Origin: Echinicola strongylocentroti
Lineage (GTDB): Bacteria; Bacteroidota; Bacteroidia; Cytophagales; Cyclobacteriaceae
Assembly (NCBI RefSeq): GCF_003260975.1
Contig: NZ_CP030041.1
Span: forward strand, 1,845,001-1,909,000
DNA: 64,000 bases
Reading direction: 5' to 3'
The notes under the pieces are model-generated. The model was not told the origin of the DNA. It did not search any database and saw only the letters and a list, made by a program, of their open reading frames with translations. Below are positions 34,502 through 42,871 of the stretch, in pieces; position 1 is the stretch's first letter; the number at the start of each line of letters is the position of its first letter. A program made the position numbers and the translations under genes.

Positions 34502-34822
34502 ATGCTGATTCCAATTACCATTACAGACAAAGCTCAAGAAGAGATCAAAAACATCATGGAGCACAAAAACATCCCTGCTGACTATTCCCTACGGGTAGGC
34601 GTCAAAGGCGGCGGGTGCGGCGGGATGTCCTATGCACTAGGATTTGACAAACCCAAAGAGGAAGATCAGCAATTCGAGCTGGGCGGCATCCCTGTGCTAA
34701 TCGAAAAGCGGCATGTCATGTTTTTGATGGGAATGCAGGTGGATTTCTATGATGGCAATGAAGCCAGAGGATTTACCTTCGAGAATCCGGATATCCCCAA
34801 AAGGCATGATGCAACAGAATAA
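34502..34822 (+). CDS. HesB/IscA-like protein lacking the C-terminal cysteine pair
   Basis: This 106-residue protein aligns with A-type Fe-S carriers through GVKGGGCGGMSYALGFD, with C39 at the first cysteine position. The expected C-terminal CxC is absent: the protein ends FTFENPDIPKRHDATE, and C39 is its only cysteine. It therefore cannot bind a cluster in the usual three-cysteine way, and may dimerise differently or have another role. It is monocistronic, divergent from the membrane protein gene at 33876. Confidence 0.85.
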   Translation: MLIPITITDKAQEEIKNIMEHKNIPADYSLRVGVKGGGCGGMSYALGFDKPKEEDQQFELGGIPVLIEKRHVMFLMGMQVDFYDGNEARGFTFENPDIPKRHDATE

Positions 34823-35020
34823 AGCACTGGATGGGACGGGCAGTAGTTTTACTTCCCCGTCAAACAGCCATTGTTCCCGGTTCTTTCCCTGACACTTCGA
34901 GCAGGGGCTTTTTGCCTAATGACAAACACCGCTGTACCTGTGACCGTTGTCTTTGCTCCGACTGTCCTTTCGGAATAGTTCCCCCATTCCCACAAAATTT
35001 CCCCCAAAGGATTATCGCTA

Positions 35021-35479
35021 CTAAAACCCCTCAAAAGCAGGCTTCACATTGCTCCAAAACTCATCCAAGGCAATGATCCTAGGTTTTAAAAAAGAGATAA
35101 TGGCCGGCCAGTCATCTTGGTGCATGACACTTACTCCATTGAGTTTTTTTTCTATTTTGGAAGCGGCCTTTCCGTACTCATCATAGGTATGGAGCTGCCA
35201 GTCCCATTCTTCTCCCAAGGTCCCATGAAGCATTTTTCTGAATGTTTCAAACTGCTCAAAAACCAGCTCCTGTAATTCAAGATCCTTAAAATTGATCTCA
35301 ATTCCGATGGAAGCAAAACCACGGTCTGCTTTCATTCGAAAAAACACCTGAGGGACACCGGTTTTATAATTTTGCCAGTTAATCCGGCCACCTTCTGCCG
35401 AAGGCACTGGCTTCATGTACTGTCCAAAAGCCGTCCAAAAATCCTGCTTGGTCTTGGTGATTTCTGCTCTGCTATACAC
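35021..35479 (-). CDS. DUF4268 domain protein
   Basis: This 152-residue soluble protein starts MYSRAEITKTKQDFWTAFGQYM and contains INWQNYKTGVPQVFFRMKADRGFASIGIEI, typical of the DUF4268 family. It has a GTG start 3 bases after the folB stop, so it is the last gene of the WD40 - DivIVA - folB - DUF4268 run. Family members occur alone or fused to nuclease-like domains, but no enzyme residue can be pointed out here. The function is unknown. Confidence 0.82.
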   Translation of the reverse strand: MYSRAEITKTKQDFWTAFGQYMKPVPSAEGGRINWQNYKTGVPQVFFRMKADRGFASIGIEINFKDLELQELVFEQFETFRKMLHGTLGEEWDWQLHTYDEYGKAASKIEKKLNGVSVMHQDDWPAIISFLKPRIIALDEFWSNVKPAFEGF

Positions 35480-35482
35480 TTG

Positions 35483-35851
35483 TCAATTCTGGTAATCTAG
35501 GGGGTAGGACACTTTTACTACGGAATAATTCACTACGCCACCCAATGCTGGGTTATGCTTTTTGATAATAATATCTATCCGTTGGAGCTTTGGGTAGGCA
35601 CTGAGGATATCTTGGACCATCAGGTGTGCCAAATGCTCCAAAAGCTTCACAGGCTCCTCCATATGGGACTTGGCGATTTGGTAGATGCGTGAATAATCGA
35701 CCGTTTCATTCAGGTCATCATCCAGCATGGCTTTCTTAAAATCCGTCTCCACATGAATATCCACCGTAAACCGGTTGCCCAGCTTTTTCTCCTCAGAGAA
35801 AACACCGTGGAACGCATGAAATTCTATTCCTTCAAGTGATACTTTTCCCAT
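35483..35851 (-). CDS. folB: dihydroneopterin aldolase
   Basis: The ATG giving MGKVSLEGIEFHAFHGVF is preferred to an in-frame TTG two codons upstream (122 residues). The enzyme cleaves dihydroneopterin to 6-hydroxymethyl-dihydropterin and glycolaldehyde in folate synthesis. Landmarks are EFHAFHGVFSEEKKLGNRF (substrate-contacting Glu), the DYSRIYQIA segment, VKLLEHLAHLMVQDIL with the catalytic Lys and pterin-anchoring Glu, and KKHNPALGG. It follows the DivIVA-domain gene with almost no gap. No other folate gene is adjacent. Confidence 0.93.
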   Translation of the reverse strand: MGKVSLEGIEFHAFHGVFSEEKKLGNRFTVDIHVETDFKKAMLDDDLNETVDYSRIYQIAKSHMEEPVKLLEHLAHLMVQDILSAYPKLQRIDIIIKKHNPALGGVVNYSVVKVSYPLDYQN

Positions 35852-35853
35852 AA

Positions 35854-36786
35854 TCAATCAAACTGGTCAAAAAATGAACCCGACTCCTTTTTCTTTTCAA
35901 TCTGAGTCACCTTTTCAGTAGCATCCGCAGGAGCTTTTTCATCAGTCTTTGCCTCGCTCTTTTTAGGTTCTGTCTCCTCGAAATCTTCTTTCATTTCAGG
36001 CGCATGAGGATCCTCCCTTTGAGCTACATGTTGGGATTGTTTATCCTTTGCTTGCTCCTTTTCTGTCGGAGCATGGGGATCCAGCTTTATTTCAATGTCT
36101 GAACTACTGGAAGTTTCTTTGGCTGTTTGTGGCTGTTCTTTTTTGGGCTCAATAACGAAGGTGTGAGACTTCTCCTTAGGCTGCTTGACATTATCTTCCG
36201 AATTAAAATGAGGTGACTTTCGACTCAGTTCTTTTACAGCTTTGGTATGTACATCCAGATCAATACGCTTGATGTCCTCTTGTGATTGCTTGACATTTTC
36301 GAGACTGTCACTGGCCATATTTTTGAGGTTCCGGATGACGATTTCCCGCTGGGCCAGTAGTTCTTCATAGCTCTCCACTAGGGAGCTGACATCCGCTTTA
36401 AGGTCTTCAATGATTCGTTTGGATCGACTTTCAGCTTCTTCGATGAGACTTCTTGACTTCCCTTTGGACTCTGCGATCATGGCATCTGCATTCATTTGGG
36501 CTTCCTTCAGAATGAGCTCGGCAGTTTTGTTTGCCTGTTCGATCATGCTGGCTCCGGTATCCTCTGCCGCCTTTAAGGTTCTGAAAAGCGAGTTTTCCAC
36601 TTCTCTTAGTTTGGCAGACTCCTTTTGGACCTGCTCCAATTGCACTTGAAGCGATCGTTTCTCGTCCATTTCACGCTCCCACTCTTGGGACAGTGACACC
36701 AAGAAGGAACTGACTTCATCCTTATCGAATCCCCGGAAGTTTTTCTCAAATGTCTTTTGACGGATTTCTAGTGGTGTAATTTTCAT
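35854..36786 (-). CDS. DivIVA-domain coiled-coil protein
   Basis: This 310-residue protein begins with the membrane-curvature-sensing DivIVA motif MKITPLEIRQKTFEKNFRGFDKDEVSSFL (about 1-29). A long coiled coil follows (about 35-170), with Glu/Lys/Ala-rich heptads. The C-terminal 125 residues are a charged low-complexity tail (Lys, Glu, Pro), ending SGSFFDQFD. DivIVA proteins mark poles and septa in Gram-positive bacteria; homologues in Bacteroidota are little studied. Its ATG overlaps the stop of the upstream WD40 gene (ATGA), so the two products are probably made together. Confidence 0.85.
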   Translation of the reverse strand: MKITPLEIRQKTFEKNFRGFDKDEVSSFLVSLSQEWEREMDEKRSLQVQLEQVQKESAKLREVENSLFRTLKAAEDTGASMIEQANKTAELILKEAQMNADAMIAESKGKSRSLIEEAESRSKRIIEDLKADVSSLVESYEELLAQREIVIRNLKNMASDSLENVKQSQEDIKRIDLDVHTKAVKELSRKSPHFNSEDNVKQPKEKSHTFVIEPKKEQPQTAKETSSSSDIEIKLDPHAPTEKEQAKDKQSQHVAQREDPHAPEMKEDFEETEPKKSEAKTDEKAPADATEKVTQIEKKKESGSFFDQFD

Positions 36787-37703
36787 AACTTTTCGTCTAA
36801 TTCAATGTCCCAAATGGATACCGATCGATCATCACTGACAGCGATCACCTGCTGACTATAACGGCTCCAGATCACCTTGTTTACGGATGTCCCATGGCCT
36901 GCGTGACGGGATTTATCAATGACTTTCTTCAATTGAAATGTCTCCGTTTCCCAGAGCTTTATGGACTTGTCCATACTACAAGTTACAAAATATTTGCCAT
37001 CTTCTCGAAAGGCCAGGTAGTTGATCGCATACATATGGGCGACGATATTCTCCACTTGGTGATAATCTTCAGCATCCCATATTTGGAGACGGGCATCCCG
37101 TCCCCCACTGATCAACAACTTCCCGTCAGGAGAATACCTGAGGGCAAATACAGAATTGGTATGTCCTTCTAGTTTTTTGATAGGGGTGTAGTCATTCAAA
37201 TCGAGTATTTTCACAGTATTGTCACTGGCCCCTGCCGCTAGGTGTCTTCGGCTCCTGTCCACATCCAATACCCGTATATTCTCATTTCCAAGCTTAATAT
37301 GCTTTAGTAGTGACCGTTCCTCAATATCCAAGACAGTAATCACCCCATCTCCAGTGCCGACATATGCCCTATCTCCATAAACTTTTATATCAAAAATGGC
37401 ATGGTCTGTAATTTTTAACGACCAAATCTCCTTGTTGGTATGAAGGTCGATGACATGAACGCCCTCGTAATTATGTCCGATAAAAAGTAAATTACGCTGT
37501 CCATCCACCTCAAGGGCATATACTGAATTGGGCAGTTTGGCGACCAGTTTACCATCCTTGGGTGTGTCCAGATCCCACTCCACGACCATTCCATCTCCTG
37601 CTCCAGTATAAAAAAAACGCGGGTCGTCTCCCTCTACCAAGGCAAATATACTATCATTGTGACCTGTGAGTGTGTAAAGTTTATTTACTTGAATTTTTGA
37701 CAT
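36783..37703 (-). CDS. WD40 repeat protein (single seven-bladed propeller)
   Basis: The start at MSKIQVNKLYTLTGHND is preferred (306 residues) to a TTG three codons upstream. The protein is almost entirely WD40 repeats, about seven blades with endings such as VVEWD, VHVID, ITVLD, VKILD, LQIWD, IKLWE and VSIWD. The best-kept blades carry GHTNSVFALRYSPDGKLLISGG. There is no signal peptide or other domain. It should be a cytoplasmic scaffold. It heads the run with the DivIVA-domain protein, folB and DUF4268, and is divergent from the phosphopantetheinyl transferase gene. Confidence 0.88.
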   Translation of the reverse strand: MSKIQVNKLYTLTGHNDSIFALVEGDDPRFFYTGAGDGMVVEWDLDTPKDGKLVAKLPNSVYALEVDGQRNLLFIGHNYEGVHVIDLHTNKEIWSLKITDHAIFDIKVYGDRAYVGTGDGVITVLDIEERSLLKHIKLGNENIRVLDVDRSRRHLAAGASDNTVKILDLNDYTPIKKLEGHTNSVFALRYSPDGKLLISGGRDARLQIWDAEDYHQVENIVAHMYAINYLAFREDGKYFVTCSMDKSIKLWETETFQLKKVIDKSRHAGHGTSVNKVIWSRYSQQVIAVSDDRSVSIWDIELDEKL

Positions 37704-37742
37704 ATATTGCAATTAAAATCTTTCAATTCCGCGCTAAGCTAT

Positions 37743-38372
37743 ATGCAAGCAAAAATAGAAAAAATAAGTCCTTTATCAGCTTTGGCCATCAAGAATATTG
37801 AAGAACAGGAAGGTAAGCCCGTTGATTTTCTGAGCTTTCGCGAAAAACTGTCCTTTGCCAATATCAGCCATCCAGAAAAGCGCAAAGAATGGAAGGGAGC
37901 CCGTCTGGCCATTAAAGAAGCCCTGGACGCCATAAGCATGTCTTATCCTGGTTTTTACAAGGATGAACATGGTAAATCCTACCCCATGGATGGTTATGGC
38001 AACGTCTCCCTGACCCATACCAAAGGGCTTGCTGCGGCCATCTTCCATAAAGAAATGCCCGTAGGCATCGATATCGATTATGTCAAGGAAAAAGTCGTCC
38101 GGCTCGGGCCAAAATTCTTGGATCCTTCCGAGATTGATTTTCTGGACAATGACCCCATCCTCTACACCATTGCATGGTCCGCCAAAGAATCTATTTTCAA
38201 GTGCCAAGGTAGAAAAGGCATCAGCCTAAGGCAGCATATTTTACTTTCACCATTTAGTCAAGAAGACAAGGTCATCAAAGGCAAAATCCGCAATACTGAT
38301 TTTGCTGACCACTATTATACCGTTAAAGTAGAAAGAACGGGCAATTTGATCATGACGTACACCATTTGGTAG
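37743..38372 (+). CDS. 4'-phosphopantetheinyl transferase superfamily protein
   Basis: The ATG giving MQAKIEKISPLSALAIKNI is preferred to an upstream TTG (209 residues). The enzyme attaches the phosphopantetheine arm of CoA to carrier-protein serines. Metal-binding landmarks are PVGIDIDYV (the Asp pair) and WSAKESIFKCQGRKGISL (the conserved W-x-x-K-E-S motif). VSLTHTKGLAAAIF matches the substrate-binding SHS/SHT segment. It resembles the Sfp-like subgroup more than AcpS. No polyketide or peptide synthase is in the window, so the target is unknown. Confidence 0.88.
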   Translation: MQAKIEKISPLSALAIKNIEEQEGKPVDFLSFREKLSFANISHPEKRKEWKGARLAIKEALDAISMSYPGFYKDEHGKSYPMDGYGNVSLTHTKGLAAAIFHKEMPVGIDIDYVKEKVVRLGPKFLDPSEIDFLDNDPILYTIAWSAKESIFKCQGRKGISLRQHILLSPFSQEDKVIKGKIRNTDFADHYYTVKVERTGNLIMTYTIW

Positions 38373-38410
38373 TGCTGTCAGTTTGCCTGTTCTAGGTTTA
38401 CCCCGGAACC

Positions 38411-39097
38411 AATGCCGTTTAGTTAAGGACATTTCCTTCTTTTCATATACCTAAAAGTCCTTTTTTTGATTGACTTTGGCTGGAGAAACCTGATCATCTT
38501 GGTGGATTTTATCCTTTTCCTTTTTTCCATTGATGAAAAAAGAAAGAAAAAAATCTAGGCCGGTGGTATGCCTTTTAAAATGGAACATGGATTTACCCTG
38601 CGACCGAAATCCGTCACCCATTTTAATTTCCACCCGATGGCTACGACCTAAAAGTGAGTGGGTCTCGCTGTTCCACGACGCAAGCCAACTCACTTTCTTA
38701 ACGGCCTCCACCATCGGCTGGAAAACAGGCATACCAAGGGCCGTCATATGGAAACAACACCTTTTTGGGACTTATTAACTGAATCCGCCTTGCAGGTATT
38801 GGGCGTTAAGAAATTAAAAAGCGGGTGGGCAAGAAGGCAGGCTTGTTTGACGAAATACTAGTCAAAAAGAATGTTGGCTGCTAGAAAAGGAGGAGTTTGC
38901 CTGCATGAGGGGAGGTTTTAATTTTAGGCCAATAGATGCACAGCGGCGGGGTTTTTTGGTTACTTTTTTGACCTGAAGCAAAAAAGTAACAAAGGTAAAC
39001 GGATGAAAAACACCTAGGAATTTAGCTAGAAAAATAACTGCCCAAGGAAAAAATATAGAACCCATATTTTCCAGATACACACTAACTAAACGGCATT
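38411..39097. mobile_element. 687-bp terminal-inverted-repeat element, copy A
   Basis: The left end AATGCCGTTTAGTTA is perfectly inverted at the right end (TAACTAAACGGCATT). It is strongly similar to 60918-61755 along its whole length. It holds short opposing frames (about 38530-38778 plus, 38451-38747 minus) seen also in copy B. An internal hairpin GTTACTTTTTTG...CAAAAAAGTAAC lies near 38958-38991. No transposase is present, so it is non-autonomous or a relic. A short relic of the 170-bp family abuts its right end. Confidence 0.75.
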
Positions 39098-39100
39098 GAT

Positions 39101-39153
39101 CCCGGAACATGCATTAGCCTATCTATAACGATTCCTAATGCATAAATCGGGTT
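39101..39153 (-). repeat. 53-bp miniature of the 170-bp repeat
   Basis: Read on the minus strand, it joins the left end of the 170-bp element (AACCCGATTTATGCATTAG plus GAATCGT) directly to its right end (AGATAGGCTAATGCATGTTC plus CGGG), with the central 110-120 bp missing. It is thus a two-ended deletion derivative. It touches the TIR of the 687-bp element. Confidence 0.7.
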
Positions 39154-39160
39154 GAAAAAA

Positions 39161-40012
39161 CTAAAGAATAGGTGGGTCTAGGATCTGAAGCAACTCCCGG
39201 ATTTCTTCCACTTTCTCTGGCTCACCCAGCTTATCGAAAGCGACGATCAAGTTCCTCAACGTGCGCTTCGCAATATCCAAATGGCTACATGGTTCAAAAA
39301 ACTCCTCTTTCGGAGATATCTTCAAATGCTCCAAATAATTATTGATGTCCTGTTTGCTGAAAATAAGCCCTTTGTTAAAGGCATTGATATAAATAGCCGC
39401 ATCGGGGGCCTTATAAGTCAGCACAAAGAGGTTGGGTAAATTCACCCCATACACCGGCAACCCCAGCTTTTGCGCCACTAGATAATAAACGGCACATAAA
39501 CTGATTGGATTTCCCCTCCGAGTATCCAGCACATTACTGATCATGCTATTGCCAGGGGAGTGGAAATTTTTGGTATTGGCAGAGAAGCGGAGTTGGCTAA
39601 AGAGAATATTATTGATCAGGCGGACTTGGTCGTAGGCTGACACATCTGTCTTGAAACCAGTCCAAACCTCAAAATAAATCTGGTTCATCTCCGCATTCAA
39701 CTTATCAAATTCCAGATCAGGATACTGATAGGTATTGATGATCCAAAGCCCTCTAAGCAAATCTTTGCCTCCAGAAGCTTTCCATTGTTCCAGTCTTTCC
39801 TTTAACAAGTCAAACTGAAGCTGATGCACAAGTTCCTCGATTTCCTTCTGCACGTCGGGGTTAAAGCTGCTCTCCCACTTCTTTTCCAAAAAAGGGATCA
39901 CATCGTTCCCCAAGGAGATGATCTTTCCTTTCACGTGATCTTTCACTTCATGATCCGTATCATCTAAAAGTGACACCAACGCATTCAACTCACTTTCACT
40001 CAAATTTTCCAT
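39161..40012 (-). CDS. SirB1-type transglutaminase-like protein
   Basis: This 283-residue soluble protein contains the SirB1 N-terminal region typical of transglutaminase-like proteins. NNILFSQLRFSANTKNFHSPGNSMISNVLDTRRGNPISLCAVYYLVAQKLGLPVYGVNLPNLFVLTY follows the known pattern, with the segment around RRGNPISLC at about 165-175 holding the candidate Cys. The N-terminal 80 residues are helical and acidic. The SirB1 biochemical role is not settled. No operon partner is obvious; it stands alone between the repeat cluster and the carboxylase gene. Confidence 0.85.
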   Translation of the reverse strand: MENLSESELNALVSLLDDTDHEVKDHVKGKIISLGNDVIPFLEKKWESSFNPDVQKEIEELVHQLQFDLLKERLEQWKASGGKDLLRGLWIINTYQYPDLEFDKLNAEMNQIYFEVWTGFKTDVSAYDQVRLINNILFSQLRFSANTKNFHSPGNSMISNVLDTRRGNPISLCAVYYLVAQKLGLPVYGVNLPNLFVLTYKAPDAAIYINAFNKGLIFSKQDINNYLEHLKISPKEEFFEPCSHLDIAKRTLRNLIVAFDKLGEPEKVEEIRELLQILDPPIL

Positions 40013-40077
40013 ATTATCCTACATAGCCGGGCGATTCCCCCATAAATTCACACTCTTTACAACACACAAATTTACGA

Positions 40078-41703
40078 TCAAGTTTGTATAACTCCTACAT
40101 TAAAGCGGTCCTTGATGGGAGCATGGTTAGCCGCTTCGATCCCCGTGGAAATCATCCCCCTGGTTTCCAGAGGACTGACCACAGCATCGACCCAGAGACG
40201 GGCAGCCGCATAGTAGGGGCTTAATTCTTCCTCGTACTTTTCGGTTATTTCCTTGAGCAATTGTGCCTCATCTTCGGGAGTGATTTTTTTCCCCTCTTTT
40301 TTGAGCGAAGCCACCTTGATCTGTAGCAAGGTCTTGGCCGCAGAAGCTCCAGACATCACGGCCATTTGGGCCGTCGGCCAGCTGAAAATCAGCCTGGGAT
40401 CATAAGCCTTCCCACACATGGCGTAGTTACCGGCTCCATAAGAATTACCGATGATCACTGTAAATTTTGGCACGACCGCATTCGCCATGGCATTGACCAT
40501 TTTGGCGCCATCCTTGATGATCCCCCCATGTTCGGCACGGCTCCCCACCATAAAGCCACTTACATCCTGAATAAAAACCAACGGGATCTTGCGCTGATTG
40601 CAGTTCATGATAAATCTGGCGGCCTTATCAGCCGAATCGGAATAGATCACTCCCCCCATTTGCACCTCTCCTTTTTTGGTTTTGACCATTTTCCGTTGAT
40701 TGGCCAACATCCCCACGGCCCAGCCATCTATCCTGGCCGTGCCACACACCAACGTCTGGCCGTAGCTGGGCTTATACTCGTCGAAGCTTCCCGCATCCAC
40801 TAGCGTCTCTAGCACTTGGTGCATGTCATAAGGTTTGGCCCTATCCACCGGAAAAATCTCAAACACTTTCTCTGATGCCACTGCAGGGGATTGGGGTGTT
40901 TTCCGATCAAAACCAGCCCTCTCTGTCGTTCCTAGTGTGTCAAATATCCGCTTGATAGCGTCTAGGCATTCTTCATCGCTTTCATATTTATTGTCGGTCA
41001 CTCCGGATATCTCACAATGAGTAGTCGCTCCACCAAGGGTTTCATTGTCCACATTCTCACCAATGGCCGCTTTGACCAAGTAAGACCCCGCTAAAAAAAT
41101 AGAACCCGTTTTGTCAACGATCAATGCCTCATCGGACATGATGGGAAGATAAGCTCCTCCGGCCACACAGCTTCCCATGATGGCCGCTACTTGGACGATG
41201 CCCATGGAGGACATTTTGGCATTATTTCTAAACTGCCTTCCAAAATGCTCCTTGTCCGGGAAAATCTCGTTTTGCATGGGCAAAAAAACCCCTGCGCTGT
41301 CCACCAAATAGATTATTGGCAATCTATTCTCCATCGCAATCTCTTGTGCCCGGAGGTTCTTTTTGGCAGTCATAGGAAACCAAGCCCCAGCCTTAACAGT
41401 GGCATCATTGGCCACGATGACGCACATCCTGCCACTTACCTGGCCAATTCCCGCAACGACCCCGGCAGACGGACACCCGCCCTCTTCTTGGTACATTCCA
41501 TCTGCAGCAAAAAGACCAATCTCCAAAAAGTCATTTCCTTTGTCCAATAAATACCCGATCCGCTCACGGGCGGTCAATTTGCCTTTTTCGTGCTCCTTGG
41601 CTATTCGCTGTTCTCCTCCTCCTTGCTTTACCGTTGCCGTTTTTTCGATCAGCTGTTGGATCAACTCCAAGTACACTCCATTTGGATTCTCTAAATTGTT
41701 CAT
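40078..41703 (-). CDS. acyl-CoA carboxylase beta subunit (carboxyltransferase), methylcrotonyl-type
   Basis: This 541-residue carboxyltransferase moves CO2 from biotin to an acyl-CoA. GGGEQRIAKEHEKGKLTARERI starts the family; GGAYLPIMSDEALIV, FLAGSYLVKAAIGE and GGATTHCEISGVTDNKYESDEE resemble methylcrotonyl-CoA carboxylase beta more than propionyl-CoA carboxylase. The C-terminal domain has IIGNSYGAGNYAMCGKAYDPRLIFSWPTA. It would need a biotinylated alpha subunit encoded elsewhere, so it depends on the biotin made by the cluster at 24.7-27.6 kb. Leucine breakdown is the likely role; propionyl-CoA is the alternative. Confidence 0.88.
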   Translation of the reverse strand: MNNLENPNGVYLELIQQLIEKTATVKQGGGEQRIAKEHEKGKLTARERIGYLLDKGNDFLEIGLFAADGMYQEEGGCPSAGVVAGIGQVSGRMCVIVANDATVKAGAWFPMTAKKNLRAQEIAMENRLPIIYLVDSAGVFLPMQNEIFPDKEHFGRQFRNNAKMSSMGIVQVAAIMGSCVAGGAYLPIMSDEALIVDKTGSIFLAGSYLVKAAIGENVDNETLGGATTHCEISGVTDNKYESDEECLDAIKRIFDTLGTTERAGFDRKTPQSPAVASEKVFEIFPVDRAKPYDMHQVLETLVDAGSFDEYKPSYGQTLVCGTARIDGWAVGMLANQRKMVKTKKGEVQMGGVIYSDSADKAARFIMNCNQRKIPLVFIQDVSGFMVGSRAEHGGIIKDGAKMVNAMANAVVPKFTVIIGNSYGAGNYAMCGKAYDPRLIFSWPTAQMAVMSGASAAKTLLQIKVASLKKEGKKITPEDEAQLLKEITEKYEEELSPYYAAARLWVDAVVSPLETRGMISTGIEAANHAPIKDRFNVGVIQT

Positions 41704-42006
41704 GGGTTTATATCTGAAATGGTTAGTAAGGATTTTTCAGTTTCTCCTTAATTTAAATATAAAAAATTACAGGGATTATCAATATACAATCCCCATTAAG
41801 TAGCGCTAATAAAGATCCTCCCAAAATGGCCTAGGGGGATTTCAAATCCCCCTTATCTCGGTTCGAGATTATAAATATCGAACCGCTAAGTTCATGTAAT
41901 TGTGGTAGCTGGTGTGCTGATAGCAGCTTATACTGACGGCTATGGCCGCTACGCCACGGCGTACAGCGGTGCATTTATTGAGCCTACCCGATAATGTGGC
42001 CCTGCC
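41704..42006. other. gene-free interval with two hairpins
   Basis: This 303-bp interval contains AGGGGGATTT-C-AAATCCCCCT (41833-41853) and GGTTCGA...TCGAACC (41860-41884). Neither is followed by a T-run on either strand, so they are poor intrinsic terminators. I see no gene. Confidence 0.5.
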
Positions 42007-42813
42007 CTAAAACGCCTCCACTTCCTCCTTATATGATTTGATGGATCGATAAATGGCCGAAGCGATATAGGCCTGTCCATTTTCACTGTTCAGATAGCGT
42101 TCTTCATTAGAATTGGACAAAAAGCCTGTTTCGATCAGGACACTTGGCATACTGGTCGTCCATAATACATACAATGGCAACTGCTTCACGCCTCTGCTGT
42201 GACGGTTGAGACGTGTTTTGAAATCAGTCTCTACCTTCTGTGCCAACGAAAGGCTATTGGCAAAGTAGGCTTTTTGCATCAGGTTTACCATCATATAGGA
42301 TTCTGGAGAGTTTGGGTCAAACCCTTCGTAATTTTCCTTATAATCATCTTCTTGGAGAATTACAGAATTCTCTCGCTTCACCACATCAAAATTCCGCTCA
42401 AAGTGATTTGACCCCATCACGTAAGTCTCCGTACCGTAGGCATTGGAACCTCGGACGGCATTGCAGTGAATGGAGACAAATAAGTCTGCTTTATTTCTAT
42501 TAGCTATATTCGCCCTTTCCTTCAGCTCGATAAATACATCTGTCTTACGGGTATAGATCACCTCCACATCTGGGACATACTGCTTGATATAATTCCCTAC
42601 TTTGAGGGCAATTGACAAAGCCACGTCTTTTTCCTTGGAACGACTGCCCATGGTCCCGGGATCTTTTCCGCCGTGACCCGCATCAATGACCACCCTTCTC
42701 ATCTTAAATTTCCGAGCACTCTCCCCTGCTGGTACAAACGCCGACAACAAGGTGATGCAGGTCAGAAAAAGAATTATTATAACATTTTTGACACTGGTTC
42801 GTTTCATAAACAT
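42007..42813 (-). CDS. N-acetylmuramoyl-L-alanine amidase (Amidase_3)
   Basis: This 268-residue zinc amidase cleaves the bond between MurNAc and the stem peptide during cell separation or turnover. It has an N-terminal membrane or signal helix (about 10-28). The zinc ligands are H47 in VVIDAGHGGKDPG, E61 in SKEKDVALSIAL and His in VSIHCNAV, and the catalytic Glu lies in VLIETGFLSN. The start may be at the first or the third codon (MFMKRT). It is divergent from lptD; the true lptD start lies outside this gene. Confidence 0.93.
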   Translation of the reverse strand: MFMKRTSVKNVIIILFLTCITLLSAFVPAGESARKFKMRRVVIDAGHGGKDPGTMGSRSKEKDVALSIALKVGNYIKQYVPDVEVIYTRKTDVFIELKERANIANRNKADLFVSIHCNAVRGSNAYGTETYVMGSNHFERNFDVVKRENSVILQEDDYKENYEGFDPNSPESYMMVNLMQKAYFANSLSLAQKVETDFKTRLNRHSRGVKQLPLYVLWTTSMPSVLIETGFLSNSNEERYLNSENGQAYIASAIYRSIKSYKEEVEAF

Positions 42814-42871
42814 TAATAAGCTTAACTTTACGCAAAATTTAAAAATTTTTGAAGCAAATAGAAGTAAATCG

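Noticed and set aside
38530..38778. 82-codon ORF in the 687-bp repeat as a gene
   Set aside because: It is part of a dispersed element and has no initiation signal or known family. A related frame in 60973-61365 is kept, so I report it as a finding, not as a gene.
42686..42871. lptD beginning at 42686
   Set aside because: It would overlap the divergent amidase gene and bury the signal peptide.
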